Assembly: GCA_020809705.1 (NCBI GenBank)
Contig: CP085828.1
Location: 2,232,001 to 2,296,000, forward strand
Direction of reading: 5' to 3'
DNA from: Calonectria ilicicola
Lineage: Eukaryota > Ascomycota > Sordariomycetes > Hypocreales > Nectriaceae
Length of the DNA: 64,000 nt
Of this stretch, positions 33,057 through 44,919 are shown piece after piece; the stretch's first letter is position 1; every line of letters begins with the position of its first letter. The translations under genes were made by a program, and so were the position numbers. Below the pieces are notes generated by a model. It saw only the letters and a list, made by a program, of their open reading frames with translations, did not search any database and was not told the DNA's origin.

Positions 33057-35013
33057 TTATGACCGCCCAAATCCAAACCATCCCCTCTTTGCGGGCTGCT
33101 GCTCCGCTGGTGCCTCATTCTCCTCTGCTGTGGCAGCCGGGACCTCTGTTGCGGTTTTGCCTGGGTAGTCGATGTAGTTCCATGCAACATCTAAGAAGAT
33201 GGGCTTCACAGGAATCAATCCCATTTTAGGTGGATATTCAACAACGTTGGTCAGGTCAACACCATTGATTGGGTATTCTTGGAGCGTCTCGATCAAGGGT
33301 CGCTTCACAGCCTCTTCGGCCTCTTCCTTCTTGTCCGTTCGCAACTCATCAATATACACGATGGCACGATGACGTTGTCGTTCACCCTCAAGGAGTTTAT
33401 GGAGAAATTCAACAGCCTCTCGCGCGACTCTGAGGTTTAGAGGAGTTTGGACCGACTCCTCAGACTTCTCTACCTTGGAGAGCGATTCCTTGGATAGCTC
33501 AAAAGCATGATGGATCAATCCGAGCGCATTGGCAGGTTTGCCAATGATTGCATGGGAGCGTGCAATTGACAATGCCCTGAGAATGGTTAGCTTTTCTCTC
33601 TTTGGTTAGTATTAAATTCAACTTACTTGACTGCCTCAAAGTATTTCACAAAGGAATCAATTTGAGTCGCAAGTTCCTGGTCGTTAGCCACACCCGGTAG
33701 CTCCTTGATAGAATCAATGCTCTGCAGAATACCAGAGTACAATGCGACCTTCTCCTTGAGCTTTCCAAGCTTCTTGCCAGGTGGGAGGTCCTTTTCCTGC
33801 TTGGTAGGTTCTTGACCTTCCTTGACCTTCCTCCTCCTGAGTGGACCGTATTCTTCAGTGGCGCCATCATGATTGCCTGTCAACACACGGTTGCGACCAA
33901 TTCTCCAGCTGATCATCTCAAAGTTCACTGCAGTACGGGTGATCTGCAAGCTTTGCATGCGGGGGTCGGCTTGCTCAACACCTTCGGCCTTCATTTCGTC
34001 AATCGCTTGCTTGGTCGCGTCGACAGCATCCTGGGTTGCCGACAGGATTTCATCATAGGCGGCAGCGAGCTCATGCGGTTGGTTGCCTTTGGTATCGGTG
34101 AGGTCGCTGGAAAGACGTTCCTTTGCAGCAAGGACTCGGCCCCAACTGAGGGCGATTTGGGCATCTTCAATATTGACCTCTCTTGAGCGCCATATTAACG
34201 TCTTGGGCGCATCCTTAGCACCGGGAACGCCCTTCTCTGTTGCGTCTCCTTCCTTGAGGATAGCGGGATCGATTTTATTTATCTCTTGAACTAGAGCGTC
34301 ATCGGTCTGAGGGAACGCTTTTTGAGCAATAATAGGAATTGGGACAGTTCGGGGTGTTTTCAGCTGGTAGGCGGAATAGCGGATCGACGGGTCAATCGTT
34401 TCGGAGAGAAGGTCTTTGAAGATGTCATCCTTTCCCTTGGTAACTGTAGCCAAAGCACTGTAGACAATTCGCGAGGTGGAATAGCTTCGCAAGCTAGATT
34501 GCCAACTCTGTTTTTCAAATAGCATAGCGCCGCGGATTAGCGCGGCATACGCCTTGGCTTCGAGGATATCGGTCGGCGTTGCGCCAGAGATGTCGGATTG
34601 GGAGAGAACCTCAACTAGGCCGTCGGCTGTGTGCACAGCTCTGGTCAGGCGAGAGATGATGTGGGAGCGAGTTCTGCCGGTGATGCCCTTCTTGTCTGCA
34701 GTATGCGAGGATTTCATGCTCATCGCCTGAGCCCAGGCCCGTTCGCTGGTGAGGAGAAGTACATGGACATATCTGAATGGAATATTAGGTTGGTCCTGGA
34801 TGGTGGGAGAGGGAAACCGTACTCGTGGTTTTCGGCAACCTCCTCTGGAGTGACTGTGGTCTTAGGGTGGTACTTGCCACGGTTCTTGGTAGCGATGCCT
34901 AGCTTCTTGCGCGACTTGAGCAGCCGCTTGGAAAGGCTTCCATGGTAGGTCGAGTAGTCGCCGTAGAGGAGAGCCTGATCGCGGCCTTGGACCACAAAGC
35001 TGGTGATGTTCAT
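33057..35013 (-). CDS. SRP68: Signal recognition particle subunit SRP68
   Basis: Three exons on the minus strand: 35013-34823, 34772-33627 and 33576-33057, giving 618 residues. Both introns are 50 bp with cleanly phased codons (GA/A and AA/G). SRP68 forms a heterodimer with SRP72 on the S domain of SRP RNA and takes part in cotranslational targeting to the ER. The N-terminal RNA-binding tetratricopeptide-like domain is clear: DYSTYHGSLSKRLLKSRKKL followed by LLLTSERAWAQAM and RSHIISRLTRAV. The C-terminal third contains the SRP72-binding region, including LGLIHHAFELSKES and PIFLDVAWNYIDYP. The protein ends in a Lys/Arg/Gly-rich tail (KRGWFGFGRS), typical of fungal SRP68. Start at 35013 matches the usual short N-terminus. 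Confidence 0.94.
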
Positions 35014-36930
35014 TGTCGAAGGTGGACCTCCTGTGGGGGAGGGGTTGGGCACGGATCTACAATGTTCAAAGGAAATTCTCCTTGTGCCGAGAAACCCTGA
35101 GTCGGTCGAGTGGACGTCGCGAGGTGCCGGGCGCGGGGGCTGGACCAAGGCACGAGGCTTGACGTGGAGGTTTGGGTTTTGGCGGGGAATTGAATGGATG
35201 CTGGATGTTACAACGTACTCTGGTTGGAGGCGGGGCACAAATTATCAAGTGGAAAAAACCACAGTGGGTGGAGTTGGCTCCTGGTACCTTTCGCCCTCAC
35301 TGCAGGTTCCTCTGGAACACCAAAAATGGATTATTAGGTAAGCATAATTGCATTGGTCCTCACAAACACTCTATTGGGACTTCTTGTTGGTTACATGACC
35401 TAGAGGAGTAGGGCATGGCTGTGAATCATATCTGAGCAGTTTATATCGCTGAGTTCAGGAATGCTATTTAGAATGTCAGATTTTTCTCGAGTCATGTACA
35501 TGTCCAAGTCGACTGCCAGAATGCCATGGTCTTGCATCAGGCAGCTCGTTTCCCAAGAGCTATCTGTTTAGCCTACGCCCTAAAATTGCAGGCGAGTTGA
35601 AAGTTGATTTAGGCATTTGGCCAAGCCTGATCCATGATGGCGGAAAGATTCACTATCAAACCGGAGCTTCGTGGCTTTATCCAAGGAACTTGTCCGAAGC
35701 CAACGGGACGAAACTGAGTCGCAATGGAAGCGATAATGCACATTGGAGCCAACTCACCCACGACCTAGTTCCGGTTTTGCCATCGACCCTAAAAAAACCT
35801 TATAGACACCGTTCAATAGCCGATATGTTCGTGTGATTCGTATTAAAATATGCAACGCAAAGAACAGAGGTCACGGGAGCATGTGCTGCACGGTAGATGT
35901 GAACAAGGTGGCCATAAGTTGGTGGATGTGAGTAAGAAGCGTGAACCTCAGTATTTATCAACTCCTGATTTCTATGGTGGATGTGGACTCTGTTCAGCGG
36001 TAGCCGAAACTGATGTCATTTTGGGTGTTTAAAAAAAAGCGCACCTTGCTTGCACAATTTGCAAGCTAAGATGGCTTCTGGAGCAGGTGATCAATCCTTC
36101 CTTGTTCCAAGCCCCACTCAGGGCACGCCGGCAGGAGGTGATTCCATCATCAACTTCTTGATAACTGGGTGTGGCAATTGCATGCGATTTATGGTGGAGG
36201 AGAGCCAAGCAGCGCTGCAGTTAACTGCTTTCCCCCCATTCTTCTTGGTTGTATTTTCTGCTCTAACATTTCGTCGCCTTTTGGCTGCCGCCCGTTGTTA
36301 ACATTGACTTCCCGGCTCTGGCAGTTGGTTACACATGCTTTGCTCGGATTGGGCGACCTCTCCGCTAATCGACACTAAAATCTGCTGTGCAAGTGACATA
36401 CTCACGTGCCCGTCTCCCGCGGGGGAAAGCCTGCATGCCTGCATGACCTCTACCTGCAGCCAGCGAGTGTGCCTGTTCCGTTTGCTTCCAGTGCCGTTGG
36501 ATGTGCTTGCTCACATTCTTCAGTTGTATTCACCACTCATAAAGCCCGGATTCTGAGCATCTTGACATTCAGAAGCACAGCTTTCCAGGCCTGCACGCCC
36601 CTGAAGCCTGGCCTTTCCGCCTTCGAGCCTGGCTGCACCTCTCTGGGTCCTTCTTGGTCCCTCCGCCACTCTTTCCACATATCCGATAACGAGTCGCTTA
36701 TCGCGGTCTGCAGCCTTCAACTTCGCCGCGCCCGCTCACTTTGTCACGTTCGCTTTTGCAAAGTAGCTCCTTCTTGCGCCTCCATCACCGGGTTCCAAAC
36801 TCCGACAAAACCCGCAGACTTTGTAATGTGAATAAAACGGACCTTTCCTTAGCTGCAAGGCGCATCCTTTGACTTGCTCTCTGCACGCTACCCTCGGCCG
36901 CTACTGGCCTCCTCTGAGAAATGGCTGCAA
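35014..36930. other. Divergent intergenic region, SRP68 and SNF2-RING gene
   Basis: This 1.9-kb region separates two gene starts. Open frames such as 36406-36831 have no recognisable content. It may contain an unrecognised 5' exon of the SNF2-RING gene, because that gene's N-terminus is unresolved. Otherwise it is promoter DNA. Confidence 0.5.
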
Positions 36931-39900
36931 ATGGTGCTTCTTCCCCCAAGCTCCCCCCTCATTCCTGAGCGACGTCTTGTCTTGGTACCGAGAAAGGCTT
37001 GGTCATTCCTGATCTGCTCAGGCTCTTTATTTAATGCTCATTGTACTGACATCTTCCAAGGACATACACCTCATACTGCAAACGCCGTTCCATCATGGAA
37101 CCCGGCTGCGCTGCTGCAGCCGAATCGTCGAACCACCACGACTCCTGACTCACCAAACCCCAACCTGCGACAGTTCTCCTCGCCCCAAAGCTCCCCGCGA
37201 CCCCCGCTTTCTGCAAGTACCACGAATGACTCTATGGTCTTCCAATTCTCGACCCCAAATGACACTCCCTCTGCTGGTCCATCAAGCCGAGCATCTACTC
37301 CTGGTAGTGTGCAGGTCAATGGCGCCAACGGCGTCGGCGGATGGATCGAGCGTATGAATAATGTTCAGCATCGCTCCAACGTCCCTCAACCTAAACGACG
37401 CAAGACCGTGGATTGGGAGGTCTCGCAGGATGGTGGCAATGTTACCCCGCGTAGTGGGGGCAGTGGTTTGGGTGAATACGTTAGGGAAAGGAGAAATGAA
37501 GCAGACGGATCAACCGCTTCACAGGCTATGACTGTCGATCTGACAAGTGGTGGGCTCCCTTTTTGTTCTTTTGCTTTTGACCAGTTTCCACTAACTAGTA
37601 GAAGGCAACGATGACGACGATGTCATTGTGCAAGACCCTCGCGAAGAAGAGGTTTGCTATGGCATGATCAAGGCAAATTTGAGTTGTGTGCGAGTTCCGT
37701 CTCCAAAACCAGGGACACAGAGCCTCTGGGGCCCTACTTACCAACCTGGAATCAAGGTTGTGCTGAAAAGGCAGGTGGGTGATACTTCTTTGAAGATACA
37801 GGCCTATGACCACACCCGGCAGATCATCGGCCATGTCGAATCTACCAATGCGCGTGCTGTTGCTCCTCTACTGGACTCGAACATCCGCTTGAGGACGGAG
37901 TGCCGGATTCCACCTCAGCCTAAGCGAGCTGGGGAAGAGCCTGGCCAACCAACCTCCCGATCCTACGGCCTTGACATAGTCATGTACGGGCCTCTGAAGT
38001 ATGCCCGAAACGTGGGAGCTCATCTGAGCAAGTATGGTCAGAAGTTGATAGCTCCCTACCTCGTTCAGAAGGGGATCCGCGTCCAGAACCCGCATGTGAT
38101 GGAGTACCGCCCTCCTCCGCCCAGGTCATATTCTACCGATGGCCAATCGGTGGGCACTCCCATTATGACAACTCGTACCGTTGAAGAGATTCGCTCAGAA
38201 GTTATGGGCGTCTTCGATTCTCTTACCCGGACCGAAGATCTGACAGAAATGGAGGCTGACCCAAATATTACAACCGAGTTGCTTAAACATCAGAAACAAG
38301 GCTTGTACTTTATGACGGCGCGTGAGAAGCTGCGGGAAGTTCAGTCCCAGGAAAAGAACATGGTATCGATCTGGCAGACTAAGTTCAGCCCGAACGGACA
38401 GAAGCTCTTCTTCAACGTCATTACTGGCCAAAACCAAGCGAATCCCCCGCCGGAAACCCGTGGCGGCATTCTCGCTGATATGATGGGCCTTGGAAAAACG
38501 TTGAGCATTCTTTCTTTGATCTCTAGTTCCACTGATGCTGCGAACCAATGGGAACAACTGGCACCAGTACAGCCTGAAGCCCCAGAAATGAAGCCCTCGA
38601 AGCAAGATGGTTTGGTTCACCAACCAAGTCTCGACCTCACGCCTTTGCTCCGAAACACAAAGTCAACATTGCTGGTCTGCCCTCTCAGCACGGTAACCAA
38701 CTGGGAAGAACAAATCAAGCAACATGTCAAACCTGGTGCTCTTAGTTACCATATCTACCATGGGTCGAACAGGATCAAGGACCCTGCGAAGCTTTCCACA
38801 TTCGACTTAGTCATCACAACCTACGGCTCTGTTTCCAACGAACTTAGCTCTCGCCGAAAGGGTAAAGATGGACAATACCCTCTGGAACAATTGGGCTGGT
38901 TTAGAATTGTGTTGGATGAGGCGCATATGATTCGCGAACACTCAACTTTGCAATTCAAGGCGATATGTCGCCTACAAGCCGATAGGCGCTGGGCAGTAAC
39001 TGGTACACCCGTGCAAAACCGGCTGGATGATTTGGCAGCGCTCTTGGCATTCCTTCGTCTCCACCCCTTTCATGACCGAGGGAAGTTTCTCAGGTACATT
39101 GTCGAGCCGTTCAAAGCATGCGATCCTGAAATCGTACCAAAGTTGCGCGTTCTTGTCGACACCATTACACTGCGTCGACTCAAGGACAAAATCAACTTAC
39201 CCCCGCGGGAAGACCTTGTGGTCAGACTTGATTTTAGCCCAGAAGAACGTAGCATCTACGAGTTATTTGCAAAGAATGCCCAGGACCGCGTCAAGGTCCT
39301 TGCAGGTACTAACAACGAGAAAGCTCTTGGTGGTAACACGTATATCCATATCTTGAAGGCGATCTTGCGACTGAGATTACTGTGCGCTCACGGAAAAGAT
39401 CTTTTGAATGAGGCCGATCTTGAGGTTCTACAAGGGATGTCTGCCGAAATGGCTATTGACATTGATGATGACGACGACGACGATAAGCCTTCGCTGTCCG
39501 ACCAGAAGGCGCATGAAATGTTTACGTTGATGCAAGAGACAAACAATGATGCTTGTATCGAGTGCGACAGGAAGCTCAGCTCAATGGAAAGTTCCAATAT
39601 CGAAGTCGAAGGGCAAGATGACATACTGGGCTACATGACCCCTTGCTTCCACGTCATATGCCGATCCTGCATAGGACAGTATAGGGAACGGGTGAAGCAG
39701 GTTCTTAACCCAGGCGAGTCGTCTGGTATTTGCCCTGTTTGCAACGCCTACGTTAGGCACGCGTTTGTAAAACTCCACCGACGAGAGGTTGATGCTGAGC
39801 ATGATGGCCCTGCTAAGTCCAAGTCCAAGAATTCAGTCAAGAAACTAGATAAATACGACGGACCTCACACCAAGACACGAGCGCTGATCGAGGATTTGTT

Positions 39901-40411
39901 GAAGTCAAAAGCAGCTAGTGACGCAAATCCATTCGAGCCTCCGTACAAATCCGTCGTTTTCTCTGGGTGGACCTCGCACTTGGATCTGATTGAGCTTGCA
40001 CTCAACGCAGCTGGAATCACTTTCACGAGGCTTGATGGCAGCATGAGTCGCACTGCACGCACGACAGCGATGGATAGATTCAGAGAAGACAATAGCGTTC
40101 ACGTCATTCTCGTTTCGATTATGGCTGGTGGGTTGGGCCTCAACCTGACGGCAGGAAATAGTGTCTATGTGATGGAGCCACAATACAACCCTGCAGCAGA
40201 AGCGCAGGCGATTGATCGTGTTCATCGACTTGGCCAGAAGCGTTCAGTGCGTACTGTGCGGTATATCATGCGCGACAGTTTCGAAGAAAAGATGCTGGAG
40301 CTTCAGGAGAAGAAGAAGAAACTAGCAAGCCTCAGCATGGACAATAAGGCCTTGGACAAAACCGAGGCTGCTAGGCAAAAGCTGATGGATCTGCGCAGTC
40401 TATTTAAATGA
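36931..40411 (+). CDS. SNF2-family DNA-dependent ATPase with RING finger (Rad5/Rad16/HLTF-like)
   Basis: Modelled as two exons, 36931-37549 and 37602-40411, giving 1142 residues. The intron acceptor is clear (ctaactagtag). The donor gtgggc is weak, and gtggtg three bases upstream is an alternative that swaps one residue. The start is uncertain: ATG 36931 is in frame, but splicing from ATG 36921 to an acceptor at about 37060 would give MAANG joined to HTPHTANAV. A HIRAN-like region (CYGMIKANLSCVRVP) precedes the motor. Walker A is near 500 (ADMMGLGKTLSILSL) and the DEAH box near 643 (VLDEAHMIR). A C3HC4 RING (CIEC, CFHVICRSC, CPVC) sits at about 857-925, after a poly-Asp stretch. The C-terminal lobe ends with QAIDRVHRLGQKRSVRTVRY. 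Relatives remodel DNA-bound proteins or ubiquitinate PCNA or other targets in DNA-damage tolerance; the exact orthologue is not settled. Confidence 0.9.
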
Positions 40412-41057
40412 GTGACGAAGATACCCGCGTGGTCGATTAATTCAGGGGGTGCAATTTTCCAGCATGAAAAGGCGTTTTGGGAGTGGCGAAGGACTACTTC
40501 ATTTTTCTGTTCTTCTTTAGTTTCATTCCTCATTTTTCTCTTTTCTCTTTACCATTTACACTTCTCCGCTCTAGGGCAGAGCCGGTCTGAGGAGTTCCGC
40601 AAACATTCTCGCGGCACATAGTATTGAGTGTTCTGGTTTGTGCTGCATAAGGCGAGGATATTACACCTGGCTCTCACGAGAGGTTTCCTGGCAATGGGAG
40701 GCTGACATGTTTTTGGGGCATTCGTATTGCATGGCATGAGCGATAAGATATCCAATACCACGGCTGGAAGGCACCAATAAATAAATACAGTTGAGGTTTT
40801 TCCTTTCGTTTTTTTCTTTAAAGCAAGTTTAGCTTGGAGATGAAAGTTTCACGCGTCTGGCTGGCTAGGGCTAAGTCGGACAGTTTATCTAGTCGCCGAA
40901 GACATTAATTTAGTGGTATCTATTCCTCGCTGTGACTCCAATCTCCATCTAATTGACCTCAACGCCATTCTACTTTTATGACCTTCCTTTTCAGTCAATT
41001 TGCTCTGCAAAACGTTTGGTGTATCATGACGACTTCTGAGACAGTAAATCCTATCGT
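40412..41057. other. Convergent 3' intergenic region
   Basis: This 646-bp gap lies between the stop codons of the SNF2-RING and GCP2 genes. It is T-rich near 40500-40560 and 40795-40820. No gene is supported. Confidence 0.6.
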
Positions 41058-43995
41058 TTAGACGGGGTCTTCCTCAGTCCTAAGCCCGGCAAACTCGGTG
41101 CCCTGGTTGGCGGTGCTTAGTCGAGCGCACAGACTGAGGAGGACTACAGTTTCAGTAGCAGCGTAGTGGTTGAGGGCATCAAGGAGGATCTGAAGGTGGC
41201 GACTGAAGTTGCTCTCCCACTTGCGAATGATCTCAAAAAGGTTGTCAATGCGAGCTTCTGAGTCGGAACCTGGGACAGCCGAGGCGGTCGAGGTGTCGTG
41301 GGCTGAGGTGGAACCACGTTGCGCGGCTTTGGTGGCCTGGAAGCGCTTCCACTGGTCGTCAGTCATGGTGGAGGGCTTGTTCGAGCTGGAGAGATCTGGG
41401 TCTGATTTCTCCAGCTCACGGGTCAGCCAATTTGTGTAGGCAGCAAAGATGGTGCATGTTTGCATGAGCTTTGAGTGGATCTGCACACAAGTGTTAGATA
41501 CAATAAGTTCGCGCAAGTGATTGATATTGACATATGGGACCGTAGGATACATACTCTCAATAGTTTGCTGTTGGTAAGCATGCATTCCTTGAGACATGTG
41601 TCCAAGAAATCAACATGATCTTGCATTAGCTCGTCCACGGTGCGATTGACACCACCTATGCTCAGGGGGTCTGCCATTGTCGACTCCTCTTTGGCATTCA
41701 GCCGTGACATGAACTTGGTCCAATTGGGCTCAATGACTTCGGCTGTGCAAAAGTACAGCAATTGTTGAACAAAGACTAGCATGCGAGCACGCAGAGTCCA
41801 AACACGGCGCTTCCAGATTTCGAGGGCGCGGTTGGGGCCCCGATGGGCCCAGCTGACACCGCGAATCTGCGTCTGCCAAGTGGTTGAGAGCTGAGACTCG
41901 AGATAGCGGAGAGATAGTAGGTAGCGGAAGAGGGCTTGGTATCGCCAAACAGTCTTGCGGCTGATGACGAGAGAGACGGGAAAGGGAACTGAGTAGTCGA
42001 GTTGTAGTGAAGTGAATCCAATGGCATTTTTATCGTTCTCAATGGGTTGGTTTGAAAGGGGCTGAAGGGCCTCGCCTTGGTCGAGACCCGTGATGTTGAC
42101 AACGCGTTGCAAGGAGCGGATCAAAGGTGTTTCGTTCTTTTCGACCTTGACGTCGTCTTTGAAAGGATCCATGGAGACAATGCTTCCGGGCTGTCGTAGG
42201 ACCAGATCTAGCAGTGATTGTAGCTTGCCGGTATTAACAGCTTTGACTGGCTTGCGCAGCTCAGACGCACCCAACTCGAGAAAGTAAGAAAAGTAGTCTG
42301 ACGGGTCAAGAAAGAAGTAGTGCTTGAGGGACCTCAATCGCGCAGGCAGGGCGTGGGTGGTCAATAGGAGCTGCATCAATGACTCGTTTGCATGAGCGTA
42401 GGCGTTGTTGACGTTCTCAAGGAAGCGGTTGTCGTCAAATGAGGTTGGCACATCCTTGACGACTTTGCTAACATCGACACCGCCACACTCACGGACAACG
42501 TTTAGGTATTTTCCTGCAAGTAATACCTTGTCCTTGACTCCCTGTAACTGAGGTGGTACGTCCGAATCTCGGATAGTGTATCTCCTTTCCCAGTATTCGT
42601 CAGTGTAGTCCTGCTCCAGTCTTTCGCGCCGAATGCTCTTTTGCTCCTTGATGAGGAACTCTGCATGGGGATCATGAATCCCGCCATGATGCAGCCACTC
42701 GTTCAGCATGACCATGTAAGGCTTGCTGGCATCCCGAAGTAGCGATGTTAATAGTGCTCGTGCCGCTGGGTCACCTGCCATTGATTCAAGTCGATTTGTA
42801 ATGAGTCCCAAGACGATGCCACCCTTGCAAATCTTCTTTCCTGTCATATTGCCGGGCATCAACTCGCCTCCATCTTGCAGTGTTTTGAGGATGTTGTCAT
42901 AATCGTCAGCATCATCCTCCTCATCCTCGCTTTCGTCATCCAACAAGGCATTCTTTTTGAGAAGCTCGAGAGAGAGTGAATACAGCTGGAGCATGAGATG
43001 ACTTGTGGACATTGTATGGATATTGAGCACATGTACGGTGAAGGTGTCGCTGGTTAGGAACTGGGTTTCAAGTTGCGCAATCATAATAAGATAGTCGTGT
43101 AGGAACTTTCTTATTGAAGCGCATAGGGCATGGTTAACAGCACCAAACTCTTCGCGGCTTTGAACGTCGACAAAAGCCTCCAGCGCGGAATAGTACGTCG
43201 CCATCTTTAGCATTGACTGTGTGAGGTCCTGGAGACTGGGGTCGAGTCCTGGTAATATTCTGAAGCCGGGCCCTGTCAAACGGTCCCTCTCCTCCATGGG
43301 ATTATAGCCCTTTGCGAAGCGAATGTACTGGCCTTCATATCCCATAAACACGAAAAGGAGGTCTTCGACAATGGCAGCTTCCTGAAGTTCGAGACTCAAT
43401 TCAGCCAGGGGTTTCGGTTGCGGGGCTTGTGGTACTGTAGAAGCGAGCGGTGGAATGGATATTCGAGATGCGAGGGGAGCGGTGGTATGTGGTAATAAGG
43501 TGGCTTCGGGGTTCCATGGTGCTATATCAGAGTTAGTCGAGTTCTAGAAGATGTTCGCTTCATTGTTCCCGGGGAGCTCTTTGGGTTGAATATACCTTGC
43601 GGGGGCTCTGCTTTGGGCTCCTTGATTTTCAACTCGGGTGTCTTGTGCCTGGGCGCATCTGCCTTGCCGTCAGATGGGCCAGCGCGACGGTGGCCTCGAT
43701 CGGGACTTGTGTTTCGTGGGATTATTCGCTCGAGATGGGCCTCGAAAATGCGCTCCGTGACTCGCTTCTCCTCGACGCGGCGCTCCTCGACGTGCCTGCT
43801 GGACGAGCGGGGATTGCCCGAGGCGGTACGCTTGTGGTGCATGCCGGGATAAGCACCAGGTCGGGGCGAGGGGCCTTTGCTTGAGTCGGAGCGCTCGCTC
43901 TTGAAGCTGCTGGTGGCGTGTGAGGTCGAGACGCGGGGCCGGTCGTCGACCTGGCCGTTGGCTCGGGATGATGCTCGTGGTGCGCCGGACGACAT
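41058..43995 (-). CDS. Gamma-tubulin complex component 2 (GCP2/Spc97 family)
   Basis: Three exons on the minus strand: 43995-43596, 43521-41555 and 41480-41058, giving 929 residues. Both introns are 74 bp. The protein nucleates microtubules at spindle pole bodies as half of the GCP2-GCP3 clamp that holds gamma-tubulin. Residues 1-180 are disordered and basic (RRVEEKRVTERIFEAHLE). The GRIP1 start is EAAIVEDLLFVFMGYEGQYI. The segment YWERRYTIRDSDVPPQLQ followed by GKYLNVVRECGG is characteristic of GCP2 rather than GCP3. GRIP2 contains LMQDHVDFLDTCLKECMLTN. The second splice site joins LTNSKLLR to IHSKLMQTCTIFAAYTNW, as in the family. An acidic insert (DDESEDEEDDADDYD) lies within GRIP1. The gene starts head to head with the proteasome alpha-5 gene. 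Confidence 0.94.
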
Positions 43996-44919
43996 GGTGG
44001 CGGGCTACATTGGCAATCGACGGAGCCACGCCCTTGAGTTTCCAACCAGGAGGGCAAGAAATGGTGCTCAGCGAGGGCGTGTGCGTGTGTGGCAGGCCGG
44101 AGCTGCACTCGAGTGCGACGAGGTGAGACTGTGGACGTGGGGTTGCGTTGTCTGGGGTGGACGTGTCGCTCTGCAGGCGCAGCGCGCGTCGAGGATGTGT
44201 TTGTGTGTTGGCCTTGTTGCTTGTTTGTGCTTTGATCTTCAATGCGCTAACTCGACTGGCTTTGAATTGCTCAACACTGGGGGGAAAAGTAGACTAAATT
44301 CTGTAGAGCTTCAATTCTTTTGTGCGCTTATATTTGCATTAATCTATCCTGCCCAGGTACTATTGCTATGCTCGTCGTCGCTAAAATAATCCATGTTTAA
44401 CCAACCGCACGCACAACGTCACAAGCACAATAGCCAGCATTGAGGACGGGTCCAAAACGGACGTACCATTTCACAGGTCAACTGTGGCGGTGTAATCGGC
44501 ACTTGGTGTGGCAATGGCCCCGTGAGGTAGCTCATGCTCACCAATGGCGCAGCGGGCCCCAGCACCTTCAAGGGGGTCAACCCCGCTGAGCTGTGGCGCA
44601 CCACAGTACTGGCAGCTGTGCTGTGACTGGCGTGCCCAGCAGGTACCTTGGAGCTCTACCCTGCCCAGCGCGGCTGCGGCTACGTAGGCGGGCTGTTTGC
44701 CTAGCAACTCCAAAGTCCAACTCCACGTCCACTCCACCACAGCTAGTCCATCATCGCCTTTCAGCCTTCCTGCTCCTCATCTACAACTTGGCCTGTCACA
44801 ACTACTGGGCACTGCTCAATTTGCCGTCTGCGAACACTCCCTTTGAGGCTCTCTCGTCGCCTCTGCCTTCTGACCAATACTACCCCTCTTAAGCTCGTCT
44901 CTCAAACAACACCGCCAAC
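43996..44919. promoter_or_regulatory. Shared divergent promoter region, GCP2 and PUP2
   Basis: This 924-bp interval lies between two divergent ATGs and must hold both promoters and leaders. The right end (44720-44915) is C/T-rich on the plus strand, fitting the PUP2 leader. No proteasome-type control element could be identified with confidence. No coding frame is supported. Confidence 0.5.
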
